Shown: positions 43,293-53,027, counted from the first letter of the stretch. The stretch: DNA of 64,000 nucleotides from Acidimicrobiia bacterium UBA5794 (GCA_002418265.1 DIDS01000012.1:1-64000), one strand, 5' to 3'. Notes: a model not told the origin generated them from the sequence alone. Made by a program: numbers and translations.

Positions 43293-43718
43293 CTACTCGG
43301 GTTCAGATGTATGCAGCCAGGGTGTGTAGCAGACGCCGATCAGCAGACCCTCGGGCCCAAGGAGCCGTGCAATGACCTGGCCCCACGGTTCGGTCCGCGT
43401 TCGGTGGATCAGTTCGTGCCCCTTGACGATGAGCTCATCACATGCGGCATCGACTGCTGCTGCATCGGCGACTTCAAACTCGATCGTGGCCTGAGGTACA
43501 TCGATGTCGTCGGGCCACGATGTGGTTCCGAAGCAGGAGTAGGCGGCATCGGCCAGAGGCCACACCCCGAGATGCTTGGTTCCTTCGAACCCGTCGACCG
43601 CGACGTACTCACCATCGACCGGTTCAAGCGGTAGACCCAGTGCGTCACGGTAAAACCCGCTCGAGATGCCTGGATCGGCGGCAATCGGGGCGAAACCTGC
43701 GACAAAGATGATGTCCAT
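43293..43718 (-). CDS. VOC (glyoxalase/bleomycin resistance) family protein
   Basis: The 141-residue protein has two beta-alpha-beta-beta-beta modules: FVAGFAPIAADPGISSGFYR near the N-terminus and IEFEVADAAAVDAACDELIV in the second half. HELIHRTRTEPWGQVIARLL followed by GPEGLLIGV marks the metal-strand region of the superfamily. Substrate unknown. Start ATG 43718 overlaps the stop of the upstream oxidase gene by one base (TGATG). Confidence 0.88.
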   Translation of the reverse strand: MDIIFVAGFAPIAADPGISSGFYRDALGLPLEPVDGEYVAVDGFEGTKHLGVWPLADAAYSCFGTTSWPDDIDVPQATIEFEVADAAAVDAACDELIVKGHELIHRTRTEPWGQVIARLLGPEGLLIGVCYTPWLHTSEPE

Positions 43719-44953
43719 CAGCGCAAGGGTAGTCGCACGTGATCTGGTGTCAGGTCCGATACGCTTGTCACTCCGAGGAGCTTCATCGTCCGGACAATGT
43801 CGTCTGTCAGGATCTGTGCTGCGCGTCTGACGCCGGCCTCACCTCCCGCCATCAACCCGTACAGATACGCCCTTCCGACAAAAGCTGCGGTCGCTCCGAG
43901 TGCAACGGCGGCGACGATGTCACCACCGTTCATGATCCCGCCATCCACGAAGACCTCCGCGTCACCTGCAAGTTCCGAGACGGTTGGTTGTACCAGGCGG
44001 AGCGGTGTTGGCGAACGGTCGAGTTGGCGTCCACCATGATTCGACAGGATGATTCCTGAGGCTCCTGCATCGACACATCGCCGAGCATCCGCAACGTTCT
44101 GGACTCCTTTGACAACGATCGGTCCCTCCCATTTGGATCGCAACCAGGCCAAGTCAGTGAAATCGAGAGAGGCATCAAAGAGCTGCGATGTCATCTCAAC
44201 CAGCGTGGCACCCGCACGGTTCATGCTCTCAAGCGTTGCGAAAGCCAACGGCTCGGTCGTGAGAAAGTTGAACCACCAAGTTGGATGCAGACCAGCATCG
44301 ACGATCGAGCGCAACGTGAGGTTTGGCGGAATGGTCATCCCATTGCGAACGTCACGCAGGCGCGCGCCAGCAACGGGAAGATCGACCGTGAGGATCAACG
44401 TTCGGAACCCGCAGGCAGCGACCCTATCGATCAAGGCTTCTGAGCGCCTGCGATCCTTCCACACATAGAGCTGGAACCAGTGATCGCCCCCTGGAACCGT
44501 TTGCACCAGAGCCTCCGGAGTCGTGGTTCCGAGTGTCGACAATGCATACGGGATCGCGCATTCGGCAGCGACCGTGGCCACAGCCCGTTCTCCTTCGTGA
44601 TGCATCATCCGGGTGAACCCGGTCGGGGCGAACCCGAACGGAAATGCGGCCTTTGCTCCGAGGATGTCGGTCGATGGATCACATCCCGACACGTCACGCA
44701 AGACATTGGGGATGAACTCAATGTCTCGGTACAACTGTCGTGATCGAGAAAGGCTGAGTTCGTCCTCAGCAGCACCGTCGACATAATCAAAGGCGGCTCG
44801 GGGAGTTCTCCGACGTCCGCGGAGCCTAAGGTCTTCCACGTTTGCCGCCCTGGCGAGGCTGCGCTCCCTGCGGGTATCAGCTCCTGGCTTTCTGCGAAGC
44901 AATGCCAACAGTTCGCCGATGTTCGGCATTTGACGGCGTGTTCGCTCACGCAT
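43718..44953 (-). CDS. FMN-dependent alpha-hydroxy acid oxidase/dehydrogenase (LldD-like)
   Basis: The 411-residue TIM-barrel flavoprotein has AAFDYVDGAAEDELSL, the catalytic/FMN segments FQLYVWKDRR, TLILTVDLPVAGARLRD, IVVKGVQNVADARR, and the nearly invariant SNHGGRQLDRSPTP with catalytic His and Arg. It oxidises an L-2-hydroxy acid such as lactate or mandelate; the electron acceptor is unknown. ATG 44953 gives the full frame; ATG 44929 is an alternative. It is coupled to the VOC gene. Confidence 0.94.
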   Translation of the reverse strand: MRERTRRQMPNIGELLALLRRKPGADTRRERSLARAANVEDLRLRGRRRTPRAAFDYVDGAAEDELSLSRSRQLYRDIEFIPNVLRDVSGCDPSTDILGAKAAFPFGFAPTGFTRMMHHEGERAVATVAAECAIPYALSTLGTTTPEALVQTVPGGDHWFQLYVWKDRRRSEALIDRVAACGFRTLILTVDLPVAGARLRDVRNGMTIPPNLTLRSIVDAGLHPTWWFNFLTTEPLAFATLESMNRAGATLVEMTSQLFDASLDFTDLAWLRSKWEGPIVVKGVQNVADARRCVDAGASGIILSNHGGRQLDRSPTPLRLVQPTVSELAGDAEVFVDGGIMNGGDIVAAVALGATAAFVGRAYLYGLMAGGEAGVRRAAQILTDDIVRTMKLLGVTSVSDLTPDHVRLPLR

Positions 44954-44989
44954 GACGCTGGCCCTTTGCGATGTGTTGCCGGACGTTCG

Positions 44990-45826
44990 TCATCGGTTCA
45001 GCCAGCCAGCGAGCTTCGATGTGATAGCCGGCATCAGCACCCAGGTGAGTATCGCGACACTGATGACATTGCCTATGAAGATCGCCACGAAAAGGTTGAG
45101 ATCCGGCCAGAACCAACGCGCAAGATACGAGGTGAAGACCACCGTTGGGTAGAGAGCGAGAAGGACGACGACGCCTTGCTTCCACTTCGGGATTGCTTCG
45201 GCTGAATCGGAGATGGGGAACCATCCAGCAAAGCCGCCCACAATGGAAGTGGTCAGATCTCCTTCGGTGAGTGTTTCGAGGTCAGCGATAGCCGCCACCC
45301 GTTCATCCGATTCGATCCATGCCATCAGATTTTTCTTGGTATCGAAGGTGAGCGTTACGACGGTGTCAGGTTGCACACCGGGAACCGCATCGAGGATCTC
45401 ACCACGGATGAACCCGTTGAAATTGTTGAGTGTGTCAAGAAGACGCTGATGAAACACAATGTGTTCAATCTCGGCACCGGGGCGCAGACGATAGTTGGAA
45501 ACGACCCTGACCTCGTCCTGACCCGAAACGCCCGCAACAATCTGCTCGATGGCTTCACCCTCAAACAACGATGCCCCCTCAGCGAGAAGTTCCTCCCGAG
45601 CGGTGGAAGCAAGCCAGGCGTCCAGCGAGGGACCGCTCTCGAAACGGTACACGACCAGCCACTCGTCAGGATGAGTGGAATTCGGACGTTCGATACCTGC
45701 GCTCACATATCCTGGCGACTGGTACGCCGCGGTGATGAGCCGTGTCACCCACATGCTGAATTCCTCTTCCCGCTCCGGCAGAACGGTTCGCGAGACGATC
45801 ACGGTTGGAGAACGTCGATCACTCAT
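44990..45826 (-). CDS. Membrane protein with two ABM-like (antibiotic biosynthesis monooxygenase) domains
   Basis: The 278-residue protein contains an N-terminal ABM-type ferredoxin-like domain (VIVSRTVLPEREEEFSMWVT to VVYRFES) and a second copy (VVSNYRLRPGAEIEHIVFHQ to VTLTFDT). Two C-terminal transmembrane helices follow (VVVLLALYPTVVFTSYLARW, LFVAIFIGNVISVAILTWVL). Such tandem ABM proteins with a hydrophobic tail occur in several bacterial phyla but their reaction is unknown. It sits alone, reading away from the HD-GYP gene. Confidence 0.85.
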   Translation of the reverse strand: MSDRRSPTVIVSRTVLPEREEEFSMWVTRLITAAYQSPGYVSAGIERPNSTHPDEWLVVYRFESGPSLDAWLASTAREELLAEGASLFEGEAIEQIVAGVSGQDEVRVVSNYRLRPGAEIEHIVFHQRLLDTLNNFNGFIRGEILDAVPGVQPDTVVTLTFDTKKNLMAWIESDERVAAIADLETLTEGDLTTSIVGGFAGWFPISDSAEAIPKWKQGVVVLLALYPTVVFTSYLARWFWPDLNLFVAIFIGNVISVAILTWVLMPAITSKLAGWLNR

Positions 45827-46016
45827 CGCTCAAAAGCTTCCAACATGGCGCACCTGTACCCATCACGATCAGCGCACGGCTGGCGATCTGCTTCAGCATT
45901 CCTACAACCTACAGGTTTCCGCACGGCCAACCGATACACCGAGAATGGGGGTCGCACGACCCATTGCTATTCGTGGTCGATCTGCCACGCTAAGTGGTGA
46001 CAACAAGTGGAATAGG

Positions 46017-46619
46017 ATGCTTCAGCTCACCGAACCGTTCGCATACGACGAAGAACCCAGTCTTGCTAGCCACGGTGCTCGCACCGCACGAATTGCCGTC
46101 GCCATTGCTCGCGTGATGGATCTTCCTCTTGGCGACATCGATGCCATCGGGCACGCAGCACGACTCCACGACGTTGGCAAGACCAAGATCGATCCAGAGA
46201 TCCTCAACAAGCCTGGACCTCTCGATGCAGACGAGTGGATGGAGTTGAAACGACATCCACAGATCGGTTACGACATGCTCCGTGGACACGTTGAGCCCAA
46301 GATCGCTCAAATTGTCCTGATGCACCACGAGCGACTTGATGGTTGTGGCTACCCGGGAGGAGTGAGCTCTGCGCAGATAGGCATGCCGGTGCGAATCCTG
46401 CATGTTGCTGATGCGTACGATGCGATCACCAGTTTGAGACCCTATCAGCGGGCACTGCCGATTGAACACGCCATATCTGAGTTGACGTCGAACATAGGAA
46501 CGCAGTTCGATCCGGACCCGGTGCAGGCACTGATGTCGATCGTGACCTACCAGCTTGACCAGGTGTTGGTTGCCGACCAGCCGTTCCGCGTTCCTTCCAC
46601 CCTGGCCGCGGTGAGTTGA
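46017..46619 (+). CDS. HD-GYP domain protein (putative cyclic-di-GMP phosphodiesterase)
   Basis: The 200-residue protein is a nearly bare HD-GYP domain: SHGARTARIAVAIARVM at the start, HD in LHDVGK (His51, Asp52), and HHERLDGCGYP (103-113) with the GYP signature. ADAYDAITSLRPYQ is the downstream Asp segment. It should hydrolyse c-di-GMP to GMP. No sensor domain is attached. ATG 46017 is chosen because AGTGGAATAGG precedes it; in-frame ATGs at 45945 and 45675 would add sequence without domain character. Confidence 0.87.
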   Translation: MLQLTEPFAYDEEPSLASHGARTARIAVAIARVMDLPLGDIDAIGHAARLHDVGKTKIDPEILNKPGPLDADEWMELKRHPQIGYDMLRGHVEPKIAQIVLMHHERLDGCGYPGGVSSAQIGMPVRILHVADAYDAITSLRPYQRALPIEHAISELTSNIGTQFDPDPVQALMSIVTYQLDQVLVADQPFRVPSTLAAVS

Positions 46620-46688
46620 ACGTCGTCATCGACGTCCCGACGATCGCAAATCCGTTGGATTTCGGGATTGGTTCGTAGCATTGTCCCC

Positions 46689-48749
46689 ATGGATACAAGA
46701 GGCCGTCGCTTCAGCGCGATCGTGATCATCGTCTGGGCGCTGTTCGGTTCGTTGGTGTTTGCCGCCCCTGATGCTGTTGCCGTCGGGGCAGAGGGGGAGA
46801 GTTGGCCATCGTTCAACGAGTCAGATGGATGTGGATCGCCGTGGATGCGGGGCTCCAACGTCCAAACAGCCGGTAGTTTGGCACCTGAAACATTGGTACG
46901 TGGGCCGTATGGGGACTACTTCGGAAGAACGATCGCTGCCATCGAGAGTCAACTCCGGTGGTGGGACGTTCCGATGTCCGACGACGAATCACTCCGAATC
47001 CATCAACGCCTCACTCCGGCCCTCGCGCTTGTGAAGTCGGCCCTTGCACGGGCGGAGACATCGGGTCTGTGGTACCCGATATACAAGAAACAGACGTTTG
47101 CATACACCCCGCGCACAGTGCGAGGTTCCTATCGCATCTCCCAACATGGACTCGGGGCAAGCGTTGACATCAACTCGACCTACAACCCGTATTCGTCGTC
47201 AAACAAGCTCACGACCGACATGCCCGGATGGTTTGTCGACATATGGCGCAGTGCGGGGTTCTGTTGGGGAGGAAACTGGATCGATCTCAAGGACCCCATG
47301 CACTTCAGCTGGCGGGGTCCCCTGTTCACCCCCGGAATGACGACGCTTCCTCCAGCCACGGATCCTTTGACCAGCATCGAATCGTTCAGCCGCATGATGC
47401 ACACCAAGTCCGTGCCAACGGGGCCCAACGGAACACGATTCCGCCTGCTCATGGACGGTGACCTCGATGGGGCGGTTGATGTCGTCCAGGTCGTCGAAAC
47501 ACCCACGGCGTCACTGATTGACATCATCTCTGCCGGGAAGGGCTATCGCGGATGCGCCGTGTCTCGCTATCCGGTCGGGTCAGTCCCCGATGCTGTTGCT
47601 GCAATTCCGGGGGATTGGAACCGTGACGGAGCAATGGACCTCTGGCTCATCAACGACCAGGGTGGTCTCTCAATCACTGCGTACAACCGGGCAACCGACT
47701 TTGCCACGACAGAGACCGTTTCGGTGAACGCGGCTGCTGGCAACGCTTATCTCAGCGCGGATCACAATGTCGATGGATGGAGTGATCTCTACATCCTGTC
47801 CTACGGCGCCGGACAGTGGAGCGTCACGGTGATGGATGGAAGGAGCCGATTTTCGGCAGAGCTTGCATCGGGTAACTTCGCGGGAGACGCTGCCCTCACA
47901 TTCACCGCGCTCGACCGCAATCGTGATCAGATTCCGGATCTCGTCGGTGTCGGAGGAGGAGGTTCGCTCATCATCGACGGCGCCTCGTCCTTCTCCACAA
48001 CGGACACCCTCCCAGCCATTGCGGGCCCGTTTGATGACATTGCCGGCACAGATTATGACGGGGACGGTCGTCATGATCTCGTGACGCTGTCTGGCGGAAC
48101 ACTGCGGGTCTACGCGGGAAACTCACCTCTTCCCGGTGTTTCGGTCACGTCATGGTTCGAATGGCCGACGTTCGGTTGCAGTGCCGGTGCCTTGCCATAT
48201 CCCTATGCCGGCTGGTTCCGCGACGACGAGGCATCGGTTCATGAGAGCAACATCGACACGATCGCCACAACAGCCATCACCTACGGGTGTAACCCTCCCT
48301 ACAACGATCGGTTCTGCACGAACCGCACAATCACCAAGGGGCAGCTCGCAGCCTTCATCGCACGGGCCCTTGACCTCCAGCCGGGCGCGGCGAACACCTT
48401 TGTCGACGACAACGGTCATCTCTTTGAACCCGATATCGAACGCTTGGTCGCAGCTGGCATGATCCTGCCGTGCAACTCTGCCGGGAATGCGTTCTGTCCA
48501 GACGAGCCGCTGACACGTGAGGAGATGGCCCGTTTCCTCGTTGCAGCCTTCGGCTTCGCACCGTCGGGTATCAACCGTTTTACCGATGACGGAGACTCAC
48601 CGTACGAATCACAGATCGATGCGATCGCCGCAGTTGGTGTGACGCTTGGATGCAACCCCCCCGCAAGCGATCATTTCTGTCCGGACGGGATCGTAACGAG
48701 AGCCCAAATGGCAAGTTTCTTCATCCGGGCTCTTGCACACGCAGACTGA
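46689..48749 (+). CDS. Secreted protein with M15 peptidase, FG-GAP/VCBS-like and three Cys-rich S-layer-like repeats
   Basis: The 686-residue protein has a signal peptide (residues 1-about 34). A peptidase M15-like domain follows with RISQHGLGASVDIN (His153, Asp160) and DPMHFSW (His205), the zinc-ligand layout of D-Ala-D-Ala carboxypeptidases. From about 245 to 500 there are repeated Asp-rich segments (MDGDLDGAVDVV, GDWNRDGAMDLW, TDYDGDGRHDLV) of FG-GAP type. The last 175 residues are three repeats with GCNPP/PCNSA, FC(T/P) and TRxxMA cores, resembling S-layer homology repeats. It is probably a cell-surface enzyme acting on peptidoglycan. ATG 46689 precedes the signal peptide. Confidence 0.9.
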   Translation: MDTRGRRFSAIVIIVWALFGSLVFAAPDAVAVGAEGESWPSFNESDGCGSPWMRGSNVQTAGSLAPETLVRGPYGDYFGRTIAAIESQLRWWDVPMSDDESLRIHQRLTPALALVKSALARAETSGLWYPIYKKQTFAYTPRTVRGSYRISQHGLGASVDINSTYNPYSSSNKLTTDMPGWFVDIWRSAGFCWGGNWIDLKDPMHFSWRGPLFTPGMTTLPPATDPLTSIESFSRMMHTKSVPTGPNGTRFRLLMDGDLDGAVDVVQVVETPTASLIDIISAGKGYRGCAVSRYPVGSVPDAVAAIPGDWNRDGAMDLWLINDQGGLSITAYNRATDFATTETVSVNAAAGNAYLSADHNVDGWSDLYILSYGAGQWSVTVMDGRSRFSAELASGNFAGDAALTFTALDRNRDQIPDLVGVGGGGSLIIDGASSFSTTDTLPAIAGPFDDIAGTDYDGDGRHDLVTLSGGTLRVYAGNSPLPGVSVTSWFEWPTFGCSAGALPYPYAGWFRDDEASVHESNIDTIATTAITYGCNPPYNDRFCTNRTITKGQLAAFIARALDLQPGAANTFVDDNGHLFEPDIERLVAAGMILPCNSAGNAFCPDEPLTREEMARFLVAAFGFAPSGINRFTDDGDSPYESQIDAIAAVGVTLGCNPPASDHFCPDGIVTRAQMASFFIRALAHAD

Positions 48750-48801
48750 ACGTGTCCTGACCGCATGATCAGCTCGTTCAGATCTGTTTGCTGAGCCGAG
48801 A

Positions 48802-49989
48802 TCATTCGCTCACATCGGTACTACGCCAGGCTGATCGCTCAAGAAGCAAAGAGACTCCGAGCCCGAAGACAAGTGCCCAGAAGAATCGACCCAAGCCCAA
48901 CAACTCGATACGAGACACGGAGACCACGAACGCCACAAGTGGTCCAATGAGGAATGGACCCTTCGTGATCTCTTTCAGTGATTGGGCGAGGATGCCAAGC
49001 ACGGCAAGTCCAACGATCGCATCCAGAAGAGCGCCCGGTATGAACTCGATGAGGTCGGCTGCGAATCCACCCGCCAAGCCCACGACGATTCCGGCGATCG
49101 CTCCGATATAGCCTGCCCAATGGCGGATCTCGCGATTGCCTGACTCCGGGCCTGCGATCAGAGCGGTGGAGGGGAGGGAGAGCGACACGCCCATGGGTCC
49201 AAAAAAGGACCCGATGATCGTCCCGACACCACTCACCAGGCTGATCGCCCGCTCGGGTGGCTCATACCCCTGTGATCGAAGAAGGACCACCGAAGGGGCG
49301 TTGGCCTGGAGGGTGATCAGCACCACGAGTACCGGGGTCACGGCTGCTATCGCACGGAGGTCGAATTGGGGGAGGGTGAGCGAGATCATGGGCCACACTG
49401 GATCGGGTGCCGGTCCGGTGCTTGAGGTTGCAATGGCCAGAACCGTCCCGACGATCAAAGCCGTCAACAGTGCGGGAAACCGGTCACCCCACAACGCCCG
49501 ACTGATGAGATACGCGATCAGGGTTGATCCCACGAGCACCGTCGATGTCCCGAGCGCTGTGAAGGCGTCCGCTACCAACCCGAGTACGGCTCCCGCCAGG
49601 ATGCCATGGACAATCGGCGGGGGGAGCAGCCTCGCTAGTCGGTCGGTGAGTCCCGTGACGCCCAGCAGGAGGACGACTGCTCCCGCAGCCATGGTCGCAC
49701 CGACCAGTTGTGACCAGCTCAATTCTCCGCCGAGCAGCAATACGAAGATGAGGATGAAAACATTGCCGGTGATGGCGAGGGGGATGCGATAGATCGCCAC
49801 GAACACGAGCATGATGAGGCTGGGAAAGCCCCATGCGATCAGGATCCATGTTGACGTCTGGGAAGGTGACAATCCCAGTTCAACGGATGCTTCGAGCGGA
49901 AGGCTGACGACCGACACATAGAACGCTGACAGCGCCAGACCGGCCGCGAGCGGCCTGAGGTACTGATGCCGCCCCGGTTGTCGTGCCAC
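48802..49989 (-). CDS. BenE-family benzoate/H+ symporter-like transporter
   Basis: The 395-residue protein has about eleven or twelve hydrophobic helices. Family signs are PSQTSTWILIAWGFPSL, the helix GNVFILIFVLLLGGELSWSQ with VGATMAAG, PPPIVHGILAGAVLGL, and GSFFGPMGVSLSLPSTAL. BenE carries benzoate with protons in Acinetobacter; the substrate here may be another carboxylate or purine-like compound. No benzoate catabolic gene lies nearby. It is convergent with the preceding secreted-protein gene. Confidence 0.87.
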   Translation of the reverse strand: MARQPGRHQYLRPLAAGLALSAFYVSVVSLPLEASVELGLSPSQTSTWILIAWGFPSLIMLVFVAIYRIPLAITGNVFILIFVLLLGGELSWSQLVGATMAAGAVVLLLGVTGLTDRLARLLPPPIVHGILAGAVLGLVADAFTALGTSTVLVGSTLIAYLISRALWGDRFPALLTALIVGTVLAIATSSTGPAPDPVWPMISLTLPQFDLRAIAAVTPVLVVLITLQANAPSVVLLRSQGYEPPERAISLVSGVGTIIGSFFGPMGVSLSLPSTALIAGPESGNREIRHWAGYIGAIAGIVVGLAGGFAADLIEFIPGALLDAIVGLAVLGILAQSLKEITKGPFLIGPLVAFVVSVSRIELLGLGRFFWALVFGLGVSLLLERSAWRSTDVSE

Positions 49990-50260
49990 GCAACGACTTT
50001 ACTCAACTGGCCCCGTCTCACGTCGACTGGTTGGCGCATGCCAAGTCGCGGATCCAAGCTGCTTCATAGGTCATGAGCGACATCCATCCGTCAGGGTGCA
50101 ACCAGGGTCATCCCCGATGGACGCCATGGTGCTTGGGTGAAAAGGTGTCTCGGTGAAATCGGGTTCCGATGAAGATGAGTTTCCGTGCGATCATTTATGA
50201 CATGTCAACGGCTCCACGTGAATTGGAATTATGGTGACCGCAGCACAGTAGGGGAGTGAC

Positions 50261-51187
50261 GTGGTGGCTTCAGCAGTTGAGATCCGTGGTCTCCGCAAGG
50301 TGTATTCCGGCCTCCGCGGCAGGAAGACCGTCGCGATCGATTCGCTCGATCTTGATGTACCTGTTGCAGGAGTCTTCGGTTTCCTCGGTCCCAACGGGGC
50401 TGGAAAAACAACCGCGATCCGATGTCTCCTCGGGTTGGTGACACCGACTGAAGGCAGTATCAGGCTGCTCGACGCCGAGATTCCCCGCGCTCTACCGGGA
50501 GTCATCGACCGTGTCGGGGCACTGGTCGAGTCACCGAAGTTCTTTCCGGGGTTTTCAGGCCGGCTGAACCTCGAACTGCTCGCCGCGACTCGTGAGCTCC
50601 CTGCCTCAGAAGTTGAACGAGTGCTCGACGAGGTCGGTCTCACGGACCGCGCCCAGGACCACTTCACGACCTATTCGCTCGGTATGAAGCAACGTCTTGC
50701 AGTGGCAGGTGCCATCCTCAAACATCCAGAGCTCTTGGTGCTCGACGAACCAGCCAACGGCCTTGATCCCGCCGGGATCAAGGACATGCGTGAGCTGATC
50801 CGCCGATACGGGTCATCGGGGTCAACGGTGCTTGTTTCCAGTCACCAGCTTGCCGAAGTCCAGTTGATGTGCGACTCGGTGGCCATCATCAACCGCGGGA
50901 AGCTCATCACCTCGGGTGCCGTGTCGGACGTCCTCGCCGGACACCCTGCACGGCTCTTGGTCACCATCGACGACGTGCCAGGGTCGACACGGGTTCTTGC
51001 GTCTGCCGGATTCGTGGTGCAGCCGACCGACACCCCGGGACAACTGCTGGTTGAAGCCGGGGAAACCGATGCTGCCAGGGTCACAGAGACGCTTGCGCTC
51101 TCCGGTCGCTATTTGCGTGGTCTGCGGGTTGAAACGGCAAACCTTGAATCAGTGTTCCTTGAGCTCACAAACCAGGGTGACGCGTGA
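50261..51187 (+). CDS. ABC-2 type transporter ATP-binding protein
   Basis: The 308-residue ATPase has Walker A GPNGAGKTT, signature YSLGMKQRLAVAGA, Walker B LLVLDEPANGLDP and the H-loop LVSSHQ. A C-terminal extension of about 90 residues (from VSDVLAGHPAR) is typical of DrrA-like exporters. GGGGAG precedes the GTG at 50261. It overlaps the permease gene by TGATG. The substrate may be a lipid or drug. The 271 bases upstream contain no gene. Confidence 0.94.
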   Translation: MVASAVEIRGLRKVYSGLRGRKTVAIDSLDLDVPVAGVFGFLGPNGAGKTTAIRCLLGLVTPTEGSIRLLDAEIPRALPGVIDRVGALVESPKFFPGFSGRLNLELLAATRELPASEVERVLDEVGLTDRAQDHFTTYSLGMKQRLAVAGAILKHPELLVLDEPANGLDPAGIKDMRELIRRYGSSGSTVLVSSHQLAEVQLMCDSVAIINRGKLITSGAVSDVLAGHPARLLVTIDDVPGSTRVLASAGFVVQPTDTPGQLLVEAGETDAARVTETLALSGRYLRGLRVETANLESVFLELTNQGDA

Positions 51188-52308
51188 TGCGACTCCTGGG
51201 TATCGAACTCAGACGAATGTGGCATCGCCGTATGCCGCGCGTCATCGTTGGTTTGGGCATCGTCGGAGTTCTTGTCGGTGGTGGCGCCGCCTTCTTCACC
51301 CATGACGCAACGATGCCCGTTGTTGAGGACCACTCAGCCGAGATTGAGGCCAGCGTCGCTGAATGTCGCCAATATTCAACACAGGATTGGGAACGCTGGG
51401 CTTCAGGAGACACCACCGATATCAACCCCGACTACGGACAGTATCTCTCGCAGTTTCAAGATGCCGAGGCATACGCCGACGAAAATTGTCGACCCGAGTA
51501 TTTCAGCTATTTCGACGTCCTCGATCCGCGTTTCTGTCTCGTCACGCTCTACGAGCCTGAGGTTCAGTGGCGCCGAGCGTGCCCAGACATTGAAGACGCG
51601 GCAACCGAATACGAACCCTCGGGTCGAATCATCGTCATCAATGGTGTGGAATACCAACGTCCGAAACCCATGGGGAGAGGCACCGTCCCCGAGATGGGAT
51701 ATCTCCTCTTTGCCATCGCTGCGGTGATCGGTGCGTCGTTCATCGGCGCCGAATACAAGGCGGGAACCGTCGAATCAACGTTGTTGTGGGAACCTCGCCG
51801 CATAGCAGTGTTTGGATCGAAGCTTGCTGCAGCGGCATTGACAACCTTGGTCATCCAGATCTTCCTGCTCGCGGTCTTGGTGCTCGCCATGCTTCCTGCC
51901 GCTCTGTGGAGAGGCACCACGGCGGGTGCCGACGCTGACTTCTGGGTTGGGCTTGTCGGTGTAATCCTCCGCAGTGGTGTGGTCGGTGCTGCCATAGCCA
52001 TGATTGCGCTGTCGGTCTCGACCGTCACCCGCAACACGGTCGGTGGCGTGGCGGTCCTTCTCGGATACACGGCTGTCAGTCCGATACTCAGCCAGGTCAT
52101 ATTCAAAGGTCTCCGCCCGATTGACTTGTCCGAGAACGCCGCCGTTCTTGCCAACGGTGGTGAGGTCGGACGATTCATCCGCAACGGTGTGGGGTACGAC
52201 ATTGTCGTGGCTCATGGGGTGCTCGGGGCCGCACTCGTGGTTGGGGTCTATGTGGCCATCGCGGTCCTCATCGCCGGAGTGGTGTTCGCCCGCCGCGACG
52301 TCGACTGA
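51187..52308 (+). CDS. ABC-2 type transporter permease
   Basis: The 373-residue protein has an N-terminal helix (PRVIVGLGIVGVLVGGGAAF) and a large extracytoplasmic, Asp/Glu/Tyr-rich segment at about residues 40-165. Five further helices follow, including MGYLLFAIAAVIGASFIGAE and VLLGYTAVSPILSQVI. GAEYKAGTVESTLLWEPRR resembles the amphipathic loop of ABC-2 exporters. ATG 51187 overlaps the ATPase stop; GTG 51184 is an alternative. It forms a two-gene export system with the ATPase. Confidence 0.9.
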   Translation: MRLLGIELRRMWHRRMPRVIVGLGIVGVLVGGGAAFFTHDATMPVVEDHSAEIEASVAECRQYSTQDWERWASGDTTDINPDYGQYLSQFQDAEAYADENCRPEYFSYFDVLDPRFCLVTLYEPEVQWRRACPDIEDAATEYEPSGRIIVINGVEYQRPKPMGRGTVPEMGYLLFAIAAVIGASFIGAEYKAGTVESTLLWEPRRIAVFGSKLAAAALTTLVIQIFLLAVLVLAMLPAALWRGTTAGADADFWVGLVGVILRSGVVGAAIAMIALSVSTVTRNTVGGVAVLLGYTAVSPILSQVIFKGLRPIDLSENAAVLANGGEVGRFIRNGVGYDIVVAHGVLGAALVVGVYVAIAVLIAGVVFARRDVD

Positions 52309-52343
52309 TCCGGGTGGCCCAGCCGCTGGCGTACCCTGTCGAG

Positions 52344-53027
52344 ATGGCACACACACGAATCCAGATCTACACCATGCAATCACCCGCAGAGGCGCATGCC
52401 ATTGCAGCCCTTGGGGTTGACCATATCGGCGTGACTCCCTCAAACCGAGGGTTGCCCGGGGAGGTGTCCGTTGAAACCGCCAAGGACATCTGTGAGGCAG
52501 TCGGTGGTTTGGCGACATCGGTTGCTCTCAGCGTCGAAGATGATCCTGAGACGATCATCGCGATGGTTCGTTCCGTAGGACCCGACGTCCTCCATCTGTG
52601 CGGCCTGCCGGGGGTTGTGGGGCCAGAAATGGTCAAGGAGATTCGCGAAGAGCTCCAAGGAATCGGCATCATGCAGGCAATCGCGGTGACCGGGCCAGAA
52701 GCCGTTGACGAAGCGTTGGCCTACGAACCGATGGTGGACTACATCCTGCTCGATTCGGTGGACCCGGCAATTGCAGGGGTTGGTGCAGCAGGCATCATCC
52801 ACGACTGGGAAGTGAGTGCCGCGATCGTGAGGGCAACAAAGGTCCCGGTGATCCTTGCGGGGGGACTGGGACCAGACAACGTTGTCGAAGCCATCAAGTC
52901 GGTTCAACCTTGGGGCGTGGACTCGTTGACACGCACAAACAGACCCCTCGCCGGTGGTGGATTCCGAAAGGACCTCGGCGCCGTTGCGCAGTTCGTTGCC
53001 GCGGTGAGAGGGGAGAGGACAGGATGA
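52344..53027 (+). CDS. TrpF-like (phosphoribosylanthranilate isomerase family) protein lacking the catalytic Cys
   Basis: The 227-residue barrel aligns with TrpF over its length, but key residues differ. The first strand reads IQIYTMQSPAEA where TrpF has KICG with the catalytic Cys, which here is Tyr. YILLDS keeps the general-acid Asp. The phosphate-binding end PWGVDSLTRTN replaces VDVSSGVE. It is therefore unlikely to make tryptophan and probably acts on another phosphosugar. Its ATG 52344 follows the permease gene, and its end overlaps the kinase start by ATGA. The pairing with a PfkB kinase suggests successive steps on one sugar. Confidence 0.85.
   Translation: MAHTRIQIYTMQSPAEAHAIAALGVDHIGVTPSNRGLPGEVSVETAKDICEAVGGLATSVALSVEDDPETIIAMVRSVGPDVLHLCGLPGVVGPEMVKEIREELQGIGIMQAIAVTGPEAVDEALAYEPMVDYILLDSVDPAIAGVGAAGIIHDWEVSAAIVRATKVPVILAGGLGPDNVVEAIKSVQPWGVDSLTRTNRPLAGGGFRKDLGAVAQFVAAVRGERTG

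Noticed and set aside
48750..48801. Terminator between the secreted-protein gene and the BenE gene
   Set aside because: No stem longer than a few bases with acceptable loop was found in this short gap.
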